NCBI GenBank assembly: GCA_030761205.1
Contig: JAULJL010000010.1
Span: 4,159,001 to 4,223,000, forward strand
DNA: 64,000 nt
Origin: Fremontodendron californicum
Taxonomy: Eukaryota > Streptophyta > Magnoliopsida > Malvales > Malvaceae
Direction: 5' to 3'
The translations under genes and the position numbers were made by a program. The notes beneath the pieces were generated by a model, which was given only the letters and a program-made list of their open reading frames with translations, searched no databases and was not told the origin of the DNA. Position 1 is the first letter of the stretch, and each line of letters starts with the position of its first letter. Of this stretch, positions 1 through 12,641 are shown in pieces.

Positions 1-1410
1 ATAATTAAAAAAAATTACCTAATTGGGCCTGAAGTCGGGCATGGGTTTGAAGGAGTTTGGATCCAAATTTGATAGGCTTGAGCCCAAGTCTTTTGATTTT
101 TTTTTTCCCTTTTTTTTTTCTTTCTTTTCCCTTTTTCCTTTTTTTTATTTCTTTTCCTTTTTTTTTTCTCTTTTTCTTTTTTTTTTCCCTTTTTTCTGGT
201 CGGGTCACAGCACTTGGATCGGACCCTCAACGGGTTGAAGCGCGGTCACACGCGGGTCATCTCGACCCGCTTCGTTTTTTTTGTTTCTGCCCCCCAAAAA
301 CGACGTTGTTTCGGGCATCTATAAAATCCCCAATTTCCTTTTTTTTTTCTTTTCTTTCTTCTCTCTCCTCTTCCTGCTCCCTCTCTCTCTAGTTCTTCCT
401 TTCACTGGAAAGTTCAAACTTTTCCAGAATCCGACCGATCTCCATCGTCGGCACCGTTGTCCGCTGCCGTGCCGAAGCTCTAGTGACCCTCCAAAACCCC
501 ACCCTAGCTTCTTTTCGACCCTCTCTTTCCGATTCTGGGCTCTATTTTGCCCGAATCGGAGCCAAATACCCTAGATCTAGGAAAAACTCTTCGGTTGCCA
601 ACTTCAAAATCATCGTGAATAGCCACCGAACCAAGACTGAACCACCAACGATCTTTTTCTGCTAACCTTCAACCTCGTACGAGCGATTCGAATCGCTTTA
701 GAAAACCTCAGATCCGAACCTACAAAACTGAAAGCCCTCTTTTTTTTTTTTTTTTTTCTTTTTTCTTTTTGGGTTTCTTTTTTGTTTTTTAATTGGTGGC
801 TTTTGTGTTGCTGTTTTTTTAATTTGTTTTTTTTCGTTGGTTGGTGGCTTCCGAATCCTCTAGCTGTTGGGGCTCCCTTCATTTTTGAAGGACTTTGGTC
901 CCAATATCCAAGGATTTCGGATCCGTGTTTCCGGATTTTGGGGACGGGGTTATTGCTATTAGTGGCGTAGGGTTTGGGTTAGGTTGGAAAGGGTATGGTG
1001 TGTTTAGGGTGTTTGTGGCTAGGGTTGGCATGTGGGTTCAGTTTGGGGGTGGCGTGTATGGGGGTTCGGTTTTGAAGGGCTATGGGATTGGGTGGTGGTG
1101 GGTTTGGGTGGTTGGTGGTGGCCTGGGGAAGGGTGGGGGGTTGCAGAGGCTACGGTGGCAAGCTGCTAGGGTAGCAGGGGGCTAGGGTTCACATGGGTCA
1201 GGGTTTGAGATAGGCTGACTGTTGGGCCCAGATGTGGGCTGGTTCGGTTTGGGCCTGCACAGCAGGCCTGCAGGCTTGTTGGGTGGCCTGCTTGGAGGCC
1301 TGGTTAGAGGCCTGGCATTGGTTGGAGATTGGGCCTGCTAAGTAGTAGGCCCTGTTGCAAATGGCTCGGGTCGGATTCGGATCCGACCCATGCTAAAAAC
1401 GATTGCTACA
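1..1410 (-). repeat. 3' LTR of the degenerate Tat element, partial
   Basis: This sequence repeats at 19512-20899. The internal edge is placed at 1410 because the minus strand there reads TGTAGCAATCG directly after a polypurine tract, the expected LTR start. The block holds a long pyrimidine tract (98-200), a plus-strand TATAAAAT box (320-327) followed by CT repeats, and a G-rich stretch (about 950-1160). Only the first 1.4 kb of an LTR of about 2.5 kb is present; the rest lies left of the window. Confidence 0.82.
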
Positions 1411-1425
1411 GTTGCCCCTCTTTGC
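1411..1425 (-). other. Polypurine tract of the degenerate Tat element
   Basis: The minus strand reads GCAAAGAGGGGCAAC immediately before the LTR start TGTAG. A purine run abutting the 3' LTR is the plus-strand primer site in LTR retrotransposons. It fixes the element's orientation and the LTR edge at 1410/1411. Confidence 0.75.
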
Positions 1426-1507
1426 ACATTGCTGAGAATCAGGAATAGGGCAAAGACACGAGCAACGTTTTTGTCTGGGATTATGTATGTGTGCGTTCTA
1501 AAAGGCT

Positions 1508-1752
1508 CTCTCCATCGAAGGTTCTATCATTTGAAAAAAAATAAATTGCTCATCTCATCAGAGGCCCTATCACTTGAAAAATGAATTGCTCCTCTCAACA
1601 GAGGCTCTATCACTCGAAAAATAAATTGCTCCTCTCATCAGATGCTCTATCACTTGAAAAATAAATTGCTCCTCTCATCAGAGGCTCTATCACTTGGAAA
1701 ATAAATTGCTCCTCTCATCAGAGGCTCTATCACTTGGAAAACAAATTGCTAC
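1508..1752. repeat. 40-bp minisatellite in the 3' untranslated part of the Tat element
   Basis: Six tandem copies. The word CTATCACTTG recurs at 1567, 1607, 1647, 1687 and 1727 with an exact 40-bp step; a first, slightly longer copy starts near 1523. The copies differ at a few bases. The array lies between the end of pol and the polypurine tract. The rest of 1753-2861 shows no coding sequence and is taken as untranslated element DNA. Confidence 0.85.
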
Positions 1753-2861
1753 CTTTCCTCTGGTTATCATGGTGACTTTCACTTTCCCGCCATAGTCGAG
1801 TTCCATCTTTCTCTATCCACCTACCATTCATATATTGCAACATGATAATTCCTAATTATTTGCAATGTCATGGCAATGTAATGCATGTTTATGATAATGG
1901 AATGCATAACTTAAAGCTCGAATCATGACTTGATGCCCCTGTGTGGATTTTATCAATTAGTGGTTCTCCCAAAGCTTGACCTGATTAAGCTTCTTATCCT
2001 GTTTTTTATAAACTTCTTTTCTATTTTTCTAGTTTCCTTTCTTTTCCTTCTTCGACTTGACTAACTGTCCACAACTTACTTCTTCACGATATTTTCTTAG
2101 CCGGAGTCAGAGCTTTGTACCTTTCCCTCAAAACAATTTCACATATCAATCATTACTTTCTTTACTTCCAAAGGGTATAAATAAATCAATGCCTTATACT
2201 GCCCCATCATCTCCTTATCACCTTTTTCTCTCCTTTTGATTTTCTAATTCTCAAAATTTTCTAGAGTGATCGTGAAAGCTCCATTTATGCAGTGTTCATT
2301 ATCATCATTCACATTTCATGCCAACATAATGCATTATTTAAAGAAAATTTCAAAGAAATAAAGAGAACTTAATGACGAAACTTTATGAATTGGGATAAAT
2401 ATTTTCATTTTAGAGAAAAAGGAAAATATTGGCATTAATTAAAAGGGAAAGAAAGACAGAATAGGGACAGATCCCTCCATAATGAATACTCAAACGAACT
2501 CAATTGATCTAATCCAGATTTCTCTTTCGAAAAAGAATATCCATCAATGTCCTTGACTCTTTCGAGAGCATCAAACCACGAATTACCCTCCCTGTCTTGT
2601 ACAGTTCAATCACGCCGCACTTTGCTGCTTGCTCAAATTTTCTATCCTGCCTTGATCTTTTGCCCCACGTAATTACTTCAGACGGGTTATTTCCTGTTGC
2701 CCCAATTCTTGTTTATCTTTCACCTAGGCCGTCTTTTAGGGTTTTCGACCTAGATTCTTCCTTTGATTCGAATCGCCCTTTCGGGTTTTCAGTCTGAATC
2801 TCTCATTTTTTTTCTTTTTTTTGACTCAAATCGCCCTGTCGGGTTTACAGTTTGATTTTTT

Positions 2862-5800
2862 TTATGCATAATATTTCTTCATTGCATCGGCATTGATTGG
2901 ACTTGAAAAATCTATGTCGTCCATTTCGGCTAAAATCATTGTCCCTCCTGAAAATACTCTTTTCACCACGTACGGACTTTTCCAATTCGGTGCCCATTTT
3001 CCCCTTGGATCTTGCTGATTAGGAAGGATCTTCTTCAAAACCAAACCACTTTCTCGGAACTCTCTTGGGCGAACCTTTTTATTGTGTGTCCTCATCATCT
3101 GTCTTTGCTATAATTGGCCATGACACAGTGCCGTCATCCTTTTTTCCTCAATCAAATTAAGCTGCTCATAGCGGGCTCGAACCTATTCTGCTTCTTCCAG
3201 CTCGACTTCCATCAAAATTCTCAAAGAGGGGATCTCAACCTCAATTGGCAAAACAACTTCCATCCCATACACCAGGGAATAAGGAGTAGCCCCCGTAGAA
3301 GTACGCACCGATGTTCTGTAAGCGTGAAGAGCAAATGAGAGTTTCTCGTGCCAATGTTTGTACTTATCAGTTATTTTGGCCAATCTTTATATTCTTGTTA
3401 GCAGCTTCCACTGCCCCATTCATCTTGGGACGGTAAGGCGTCGAGTTGTGATGTCTGACTTTAAACTGGGTACAAATCTCTTTCATCATGGTATTATTTA
3501 GATTGAGAGCATTATCTGTAATGATTTTCTCTGGGAGACCATATCGGCAGATCACTTCCTTCTTTAAGAACATACACACCATAGACTTGGTCACACTAGC
3601 ATAAGAAGTAGCTTCAACCTATTTCGTGAAATAATCAATCACCACCAAAATGAAACGATGCTCGTTTGAGGCCTTAAGGGTAATTGGCCCAATCACATCC
3701 ATTCCCCATATAGAAAAAGGCCACGGCGTTGCCATGACGTGCAGGGCTGTCGGAGGAGCATGTACCTTATCTGCGTATATCTGGCACTTATGGTATTTTT
3801 GACCTACCTGATGCAATCCCTCTCCATGGTCATCCAATAATAACCTGCTCTCATAATCTGCTTAGCCATCACGTGGCTGTTTGCATGTGTTTCACAAACC
3901 CCTTCGTGAACCTCATCGAGTATTCTTTTAACTTAATTCGCTTCCACACACCTTAGCAATGTATGATCTCTACTCCTTTTATACAACACTTCTTTATCTA
4001 GAAAGAATCTCATCGCCAATCTTCTCAAAGTTCTTTTGTCATTTTCTGTGGCATGTTTTGGGTATTGCTGATGTTTTACGTATTGTAGGATGTCATGGTA
4101 CCATGGTCTCCCATCCGGCTCTTCTTCAACATGCATATAGTGTACGGGCAACTCTCGTATGCTCATCTTATGGGCTGGACATCGGCGCTTGTATTTATCT
4201 TGAACATTGAGGCTAACATAGTAAGGGCGTCGGCCATTTGATTTTTCTCTCGGGGTAGATAATTGAATTCAATCTTTTCGAATTGTTGAACCAGTTCAAC
4301 TGTGAACTTGTGGTAGAGAACCAACTTCGAGTCTCTTGTCTCCTATTCTATTTTTAATTGACAAATAACTAGAGCAAAAAATACACCTTTAACTCGTTTA
4401 TCTTCTTTGCAATAGCCGCTTGAAGTCCCATGAAACAGGCCTCATACTCTGCCACATTGTTGGTGCATTTGAAAGTCAATCTTGCAGTGATTGGGCAGTA
4501 GGTCCCTTCTGGCAATATCAAAACTGCTCCAGCATAGTGCCCCAGAGCATTTGATGCGCCGTCGAAATACATCTTCCATACATCCTTCTCTGGTTCCTCG
4601 TCTTCATCTTCTTGAGAAATAACCATCAAGTCCTCATTAGGAAAATCAAAGTTTACCGGCTCATAGTCTTCTGTGGCTCTATCCGCTAGGAATTCGGCCA
4701 CTGTACTCTCTTTTATGGCTTTTTGCGAGACATAGGTGATGTCATATTCAGAGAGCAGAACTTTCCATCTTGCTAATCTTCCTGATAATGAGGGTTTCTC
4801 GAAGATGTACTTAATGGGGTCCAATTTAGCGACAAGAAATGTGGTATGGTATAACATATATTGTCGGAGCTTATGAACAACCCAAGCCAGTGCGCAACAC
4901 ATCTTTTCTACTGCAGAGTACTTGGTCTCGTAATCTGTAAACTTTTTGCTCAGGTAGTAAATGACATGTTCTTTCTTGCTTGTCTTATCTTGCTGTCGCA
5001 AAACACACCCCATGGATTTCTCATGTACTACCAAATACAAAATGAGCGATCTTCCTGGTGTTGGCGGTACCAGTACCGGTGGATTGGTAAGATATTCTTT
5101 CACCTTATCGAATGCCTCCTGGCAATCCTCGTCCCATTCACCCGGATCACGTTTTATGAGGAGTCTGAAAATCGGATCACACTTAGCGGTGAGCTGGGAA
5201 ATAAAACAGACAATGTAATTCAATCTCCCCAGGAATCCTCGCACTTCTTACTGTTTCCGAGGCGAAGATAAATTCTGGATAGCACGTATCTTGTTGGGGT
5301 ATACTTCAATTCCTTTCTCATTGACAATGAAACCCAGTAGTTTGCCAGATATTACACCAAAAGTGCATTTGGCCGGGTTAAGCTTAAGCTGGAACTTCCT
5401 TAATCGCCCGAACAACTTTCTTAGATTAACCACATGGTCTTCATCTTCATGCGACTTTGCAATCATATCATCAACATAAACTTCCACCTCTTTGTGTATT
5501 ATGTCATAAAAGAGGGTCACCATCACTCTTTGATAAGTTGCACCAGCGTTTTTTAACCCAAATGGCATAACTTTGTAACAAAATGTCCCCCACATTGTCA
5601 CGAAAGTGGTCTTCTCCATGTCTTCTGGTGCCATCTTGATTTGGTTTTAGCCCGAAAATCCATCCATAAATGAGAACAATGAGTGCTTGGCGATATTATC
5701 AACCAAAGTATCGATATGGGGTAGGGGAAAGCTGTCTTTTTGACTAGCCCTGTTTAAGTCCCGATAGTCAACACACATTCGTACTTTTTCATCTTTCTTC

Positions 5801-6189
5801 GGGACTGGGACTATATTTGCCACCCATTCAGGATATTTTGCGACTTCCAAAAATCCGACGTCGAACTGCTTTTTCACTTCCTCCTTGACTTTGAACAACA
5901 TTTCAGGTTTCATTCTTCTCAACTTTTATTTCACAGGTTTGCATTCTGGTTTCAAAGGCAAACGATGGACCACAATATCCGTATCGAGTCCCGGCATGTC
6001 TTGATAGGACCATGCAAACACATCCGCGTACTCGTGGAGCAGCTTTATCAATTTTTGTTTCTTTGCCAATAGTAGTGAAGTGCTGATTTTTACTTCTTTC
6101 TTATTATCCTTATTTCTCAGATTAACAACTTTCGTTGTCTCCTGATGAGGCATAATTTGCTTTTCTTCTGACTCTATTAATCTTAGCAA
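2862..6189 (-). pseudogene. Broken pol: reverse transcriptase, RNase H, archaeal-type RNase H, integrase
   Basis: Remnants of a Tat pol are spread over frames. RT lies at 6189-5248: the conserved YVDDM catalytic motif is intact near 5470, and the phenylalanine-methionine-aspartate-glycine stretch is followed by a stop near 5647. The connection and first RNase H are at 5244-4700. A second RNase H starts near 4580 with MYFDGASNALG and contains NNVAEYEA. Integrase pieces are at 4166-3933, 3837-3619, 3594-3367, 3383-3183 and 3098-2862. They include the three acidic positions in WGMDVIGP, ITDNAL and NGAVEAAN and end in a lysine-tyrosine-rich tail near 2862. At least eight frame breaks or stops separate the pieces, so no functional product is expected. 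Confidence 0.9.
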
Positions 6190-7995
6190 ATCAAGTGGTA
6201 AGTCGTAGTTTTCTGCAGTTTATTCGTCGTCAATTTTACCAATGTCAATACATTTCTCAAAATTGATTTTCGAATTATTGATGAGTTCATTTTTGCATTC
6301 ATTATTAAGAGACCTGGAAAGGCGTAAGCAAAATAATATAGATGGTTGTATAGGGAGACAAAATAGAAGGATGAACTATAAAAGAATTGACAAATGAATC
6401 GAGACATAATGCATCATAATTGTCATTTTTTAGAATGATAAGTTCATAAAAGGAGCCCGTGCACAAAAGAAACTCTCATAACACTCTTGGGCAAAAGTGT
6501 TTGAGGACTTAGTTTGTTAACCAGAAATAGACCTAAATACAACAGGTAAATCTACGACATGCCAATTCTTCAATTCAAATCCTGAGGGGCACGAGTAGAT
6601 GGTCCTTTCTTCAGTTTTGTTTCCCTCTTCTCCTTCTTGTTCCATCATCTGGATGCAGAAACCCTCAAACATTCCCTCCAAAGTCACGACAGATTTGGTC
6701 CCAACTGGTGAATCGGGAAAAACAAAACCCACTGACCGAAATATCTCATAGAGATGGGGGATGTACATCCTCGGGGTCTCTATCTCATATCCCCTGAGCC
6801 TTTCAAGCCTCTACTCTTTCCTTTCTCTTATCAGTCTCTCCCTGTCTTCCCTGGCCGGCTTGTATCCCAATCCAAACTTGTCTTCCTTTTCGATCACACT
6901 TATGCTCTTCCGAATTCATTGTAGGTTCCTCCCTAAACCTGTCCCGGCTAGACAACCCTTTCCTACGACCTGAGCAAGGTCACTTTGAGTACCAGAGGAC
7001 AACTAAGGTGTGGGCATCTTAGAACCTTCAGCTACAAACGTAGCGTTCACAAACTCCAAGGTTCGAAAAGAGCATTCCCCCATTTTTCAGTAGCTTTTAT
7101 GTAGGGAATATTCGAGGGCTTTGATACAAAGAGATCTTCTTCTCCGTCGACGATTATCAATTGCTCTTCGACCCTGAACTTGACTTTCTGATGCAAAGTG
7201 GATGGAATAGCACCAGCCATGTGGATCCAGGGCCTTCCCAACAAGACATTGTATGAAGGAACGATATCCATGACCTGGAAGACAATGTCGAATGTGCAAA
7301 GACCAATTTGCATTGGCAACTCGATTTGCCCCGTCACTTGTCTACGGGTTCCATCAAATGCTCGCACTACCATATGACTATTCTTCATGTGGGACCTGTC
7401 GATGGGTAGTTTGGCCAGTGTAGTCATAGGCATGACGTTTAAACTCGGAGCCGTTATGAATGAGGGCTTTTGCAATGATATGGCCCTTGCAGCGGGCAAT
7501 GATGTGAAAGGCTTTGGTACTACCCGTTCCCTCAGGCATGATCTCATCGTCACTGAAGGCTATGAAATTTTTAACAGCCACATTCCCCACTACTTGGTCA
7601 AATTTCTCTACAGACACGTCATGAGCCACGTATGCCTCATTCAGCACCTTCAAGAGCGCCCTTCGATGGGTCTCCGAGTTCAACAATAATTCCAAGATGG
7701 ATATGCGAGCCGGTGAGCGCTTTAATTGTTCAACAACGCTGTATTCACTGTGCTTGATAAATTTGAGGAATTCACAAGCTTCCTCCTCAATCACAGGCTT
7801 ACTCATTTTTCGCTCAACAGTATTTTCTAAGGCGATCTCCTCTTCATCAGCCTTAGCTTTCCCTTTTTTGACCTTTTTTGATGCTTCCGGTGTATAGCAT
7901 CTCCCACTCCTAGTGAAACCCCCAACACCGGTTATGTCTACGGCAGTCGCAGAGGCGTTGAAAATTGGTGTGACTTTAACAAGCTCTGGTGACAC
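6190..7995 (-). pseudogene. Broken aspartic protease and protease-RT spacer of the Tat element
   Basis: The retropepsin region is split between two frames: 7995-7378 and 7553-7047. The first ends at the active-site loop, which reads LIHNGS where the family has aspartate-asparagine/aspartate-glycine-serine, so the catalytic aspartate is replaced by histidine. The frame then shifts and the second frame continues with the typical YNVLLGRPWIH flap region. A further spacer fragment is at 6768-6517. The remaining DNA (6190-6516 and 6769-7046) has no open frame of note. Loss of the catalytic residue and a frameshift at the same place show the protease is inactive. Confidence 0.8.
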
Positions 7996-10210
7996 GAATT
8001 TGCATTCTTACCTCCAAGGCACAGCCTTATCATTCGTGTAGGGGAACGGGCTCGGCACTTCAATAGTTACCATCGGCCTTAGCACCCTTGGTGTTTCCTT
8101 TACTGGTGAGTTCTGGCTTTCCCCATAGTGGATAACCAATGGTTTCGGCTTAACCCATCTTTCAGGGGCTTTCTAGGTTTCTTCAATTACTACATCCACG
8201 AATTTTTTCTCCCATTCTGTGGAGAATTCTGCTGTACCGATATCAATCAATTCTTGAATTTTGGCTCGGAAGTCGAAGCATTGGTTGACAGTGTGTCCCA
8301 CCAAACCTCTGTGATACCTGCAGAAGCCTTCAAAATTCGGTTCTTGCCCTGAGGGTTTCTGCCCCATGCTAACCGGTTTAAAAATCTCGACCTCAATTAT
8401 AGCATCCAAAACTTTTCCCATCTGAGTCCGGACATCCTCAATCCCGGATATCACTCGGTACCTTTTTCCTTCCGTTATCGTATTTTCTCCTGTTTTTCCA
8501 TGGTCGAATAACGGATTTGTACTGATATTAGGCTTCCCTTTGATTGTGAAACTCAAAAACTGGCCCTGATTAGGTGTTGCACTTTGTGCTTAAGTGTAGT
8601 GCAATTCTCTGTGGAGTGACCCGGGTTGCCTCCATGGTAATCACAGTTCACGTTTGGGTCGTACCACCTTGGGTATGGGGGTTTCATGGGTTCAAGGAAC
8701 ATGGGTGCCACTAGGTGGTTTTGAACTAACTTGGGGAAGAGGTGGGTGTATGTCATGGGAATCGGGTCAAACGGGGGTATTTGTTGGATTGGCTGAGGTG
8801 CTCTTTGATTAGTGCTCACATTGTTTACTGGACTAGTCGGGTTGGAAACAGGTACAGGTACCGTGTATACGGGTGCTGGCATGGCTGTTGGTGTATACAC
8901 TGGCGCTGGTGGTCGATAACTCATTGGATATTGGGATTGTGTAGGAGGGTAGAAGTATGGGTTAGAGGAGTAACTGTAGGGTCTGTTTGTAGGATAATGA
9001 GTATAGCTTTGTGGTGATCGGTTTTCATACGAGGCCGCTTGCACTTCTCCTTCTTTCTTCTTTGTTGCCCCCATCTTTTTACTGTTGGCGATTTCGCTTT
9101 CCTCGATCTTGCCATTTTTTATGGCGCTTTCTATCATCTCGCCAAAAATGACCATATCAGCAAAATTCTTGGCAGCACTGCCGACCAACCTGTCGTAATA
9201 TGGCCCTCGTAATGTATTGATAAACAATACGATGGTTTCTTTTTCTGTGAGAGGTGGCTGTACTTAAGCAGCCAGGTCCCTCCATTTTTGGGCTTACTCT
9301 TTAAATCCTTCTCCTGCTTTCTTCTCCATGTTTTGGAGGGATAGCAATCAGGCGCCATGTCAGCCATATGCTTGTATTGGGCCAAAAAGGCTCTGGCCAA
9401 ATCTGTCCAAATATGAATGCGACTGCAATCTAGTTGGTTATACCATCTTGCGGCTGATCCTTGTAGACTGTCTTGGAAACAATGAATTAATAATTTGTCA
9501 TTATGAGTGTGCCCAGCCATTTTGCGACAGAACATGGTGATGTGAAATGAAGGGCATTTGGTCCCATCATACTTATCAAATTTCGGGACTTTGAACTTCG
9601 GTGGTATTACCAAATCCGAAACTAAGCTTAGCTCACTTGCATCAATTTTTCCGAAGGCGTCCATCCCTTCTATTGCTTTGAGTCTCTCTTCTAACATATC
9701 ATACTTATGCTTTGTCTCGGCATCCTCCATTTGTTCCGTCACACTTCTTCTCAACTTTTCTTGTTCTAGGGGGTCATCCAAGTTCGGGACGTGGACTTGG
9801 TTTGAAGGATGAGTCCCTGGGTTAGATGCAAACTTCTTTGACCTTGTTGACTTGTGGGACTTGGCATACCAATATACACATAAGGTTGTTCTCCCACTGG
9901 AGGTTCCCCTGTGGGTGCCCATCTTGTGTTACTTGAGCATGGGTCGGGGTAAAACTCGGTGGGTATAGAGGACCATCGTTGTTACTTTCTCGGGGTCGGG
10001 GTTCTTCCCTCACCATTGAGCTTTCGACTGGCCCTTTTCCTCTTGTCAGACTCATCATCATTTCCATCATCTTGGCCATTGTTCTCGTGACTCTTCTTGG
10101 GACCTTGCTATCTATTCTCGTAGTTCCTGTTGAGATCTGCCCAGCTGTTCTTGCAATTCTTTATGTGCCCTTTCCATTCTCTCAACCCTTGTTGCTTGAT
10201 CGTTGTCCAT
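7996..10210 (-). pseudogene. Broken gag of the Tat element
   Basis: A likely original start is the minus-strand ATG at 10210, opening a short coiled-coil leader that soon meets stops. Further pieces are at 10079-9822, 9922-9134 (capsid-type retrotransposon gag domain, with VPKFDKYDGT and AARWYNQL), 9227-8553 and 8556-8173. The last two each hold a zinc-knuckle-like cluster, CDYHGGNPGHSTENC near 8620 and CRYHRGLVGHTVNQC near 8290. A proline/tyrosine-rich linker (8700-9000) joins capsid and knuckles. Several frameshifts separate the pieces. The order matches gag of Tat elements. Confidence 0.85.
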
Positions 10211-10563
10211 GGTTTTTGCGTGTGCTCGTGTATTATACGAGTGTGGAGCATTTTTGTCCTGGTACTTTAGTCGGTGCTCAATTTTTATACCTTAGTTCAA
10301 ATACCTCGGGTTAGAACCTCATGACATATTATTTCTTTATTCCTTATTGAGTGTATGAAAGAATGAATGAATGAATGAGCAAACAAATAAATGTAAAAAA
10401 TGCATTCGAAGTATAGATACTCAAAGATAAATTTCAGGAAGTTGATTTTTCATTGATCCCAAATATAGTTCTTATTACATCAACATAAGTTCTTAGAATC
10501 GTGTCCATAAAAACAGCTAATTTGCTTATACTGATTTCTGGCTTCATTCAAAAATTTAAGCAA

Positions 10564-12641
10564 CTACAGTCCGTATTCTTCGGTTGGCTGGATTCTTTGC
10601 CTTAGGACTTCCACTTTCTCGATCATCTCAACGGCTTTTCTCACGACCTTGCCGATTTCTACACCCAAGTGTCCTATGTATAGCTGCCTTCCTATACTTT
10701 CGGCTTCCCATCTCTTGCTAGCATCCGTAGCCAAATCACATGTATAAATCCAATCACTTTCTCTATCCCTCTATTCCCTCACGATCTCGTCGATGTGATT
10801 TTTCTGGCTATATAGCTGTCGCTCTAGGTCTCGGATTACTTGGTGTAGGGAACTTCTCTCTTCTTGCATCCGAGAATAACTCTGCCTCTTGTTCTCGAGC
10901 TCTGCCTTTAGTTTCTCGTTTATATGCAGAGACTCAGCTAAACTCATGGAAGCCTAGGAATACATGTCTTTACATTTTTGCTTATCACGAGACAGTCGAG
11001 CGACTTTTGCTTCATTCTCTTGTGCCTTTCTCTTCCACTGTTCTACTTCCTCCTGAAGTCGACTAAGTTCCCTTTCCCGCCTATAAGTTGGTCCGAGTAT
11101 ATTTTCGACCTTCAGTTGTGTCCTTTGTTTCTTGTTTTCCAAGTGCAAGTCTTTCACGTAGGCATATGCAGTGTCACGTTCCTTTATTATTTTCTGCATT
11201 CTGACCCCTTGTATTTTAGTCTTGTCTTTCCAATTCTCGGCCTCCTCTTGGAGCCTCTGACTTTCCTGCTTCATCTTCTTTCTTTCAATACTGAAGCTTT
11301 GCTCAGCGATTTCGAGCTCTGATATTCTCTTTGGTGGAGCGGGACTTGGTTGATAAATGACCTCTTCTTCGGGAAGCACCATATTATTGACCCGATTTGC
11401 TCTCCACACTTGGTACCTTGGAGTGACACTCTCACTGAGAGATCCTAACCTCGTTCTTTGGTTTTCTTTCCAAGCTCAGACTATTGGCTCCACTCTCTTT
11501 GACATATTCGGGTCCTCATAAGAAAATTCCACCTGGTCGAGTCTGTGCGTAGCCGGGACGAATTGCTTTACCCCATCCTGTCTCAGTACCATCAGTGGAG
11601 CATAACTTACTGCTCCCCATGGTCCCAAAAGCTGTACCCACGGTTCTCCACATCAGTATAACATTGGCCCATGGGGCATCCATGGCGCCATCTATCTTAG
11701 TTGCTTACTAGTCAACGACCGTCGAAAGGCTACCCATTCTTTCTTGGATTTGGGTTCTGGCCATTTGCTTTCGTAGAATTCTTTAATAAGGGCACAATTC
11801 TTTAGGTAAGGTTTGGAGAAAGCACTATCTTCACACATGAAGTGGCTCTTGAGCACTATATGCAGTAATGGCTCACACCCCACAAAACGACCCTCCCTTT
11901 TCTTGCAGCAAAAGTTCAACAATCTTATGGTTTCAGCCAGGATTACCGGCGAGGGATTAGCGTGGTTCTCAACTTGCTTGAAGAAATCTATCACTGCTAC
12001 TTCAATATGCCCCAAAACCTTAGGAAAAATTACCATCCCATAAATAGCCAAAGCAAAAGCGGTGATCCTTTGCTCGTCATCGAGATGCCCCTCAATAAAT
12101 TTTCGAAAAAAATACCAAGGGATGCAGACATGTTTCCCTTTTTGTTTCAGATCTGGGTCTCCTACTTCTACCCCAATGAGCTTCTTCAACTTTTTACGAA
12201 AGCCCAACTTTGGCTTTCTGACGTACACCTTATCTGGGAAACGAAGCTCTAACCCGTCAAGAATTGAGTACTCCTCTATGGTCGGTGTCAAATCCTTTTC
12301 GTTAAAAGCAAAACACCTATAAGAAGGGTCTCAAAACTGGATGGCTGCTCTGATCATTGACTCCTCAATTACCACTAGGATGAGGGAAGCAATCTAGCCA
12401 TATTTTTCAAAAAAATTCTTCTTCCTTTCCCAAGTCATTCGTTCCCAAATATCAGCCAACTCAGTCAAGTTATTCTGTTTAAGTTCCAACTTTATCCTTT
12501 CGGGTTGACTCGTGACATAACCTTCAATCAAACATCCCCCTCCTTTTGTTGCACATTTCTTGTCCATTCTTGCACATCTACAGGCTACTCACACATGACG
12601 CTTACGGACAATGAGGTAATCTGACGCTCGGTGGGTTCCAT
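10564..12641 (-). pseudogene. Broken ORF1 upstream of gag (Ogre/Tat-type extra protein)
   Basis: A degraded reading runs from the ATG at 12641 to the stop at 10564. The best piece (12291-11692, 199 residues) begins at an internal methionine with TPTIEEY and is rich in aromatic and basic residues. This resembles the ORF1 proteins upstream of gag in Ogre/Tat elements, often annotated as a plant domain of unknown function (DUF7745). A second piece (11409-10954, 151 residues) is a heptad-rich coiled coil full of E, K, Q and R; it continues with stops to 10564. Upstream of 12291 the same reading has several stops. The protein's role is not established. Family assignment rests on pattern memory only. 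Confidence 0.65.

Noticed and set aside
5..392. Open frames rich in lysine or phenylalanine at the left edge (and again near 19520-20009)
   Set aside because: They are translations of a pyrimidine tract in the LTR; no domain or codon pattern supports a gene.
1508..1752. CRISPR-like array of 40-bp units
   Set aside because: Units are continuous repeats without unique spacers, in a plant retrotransposon.
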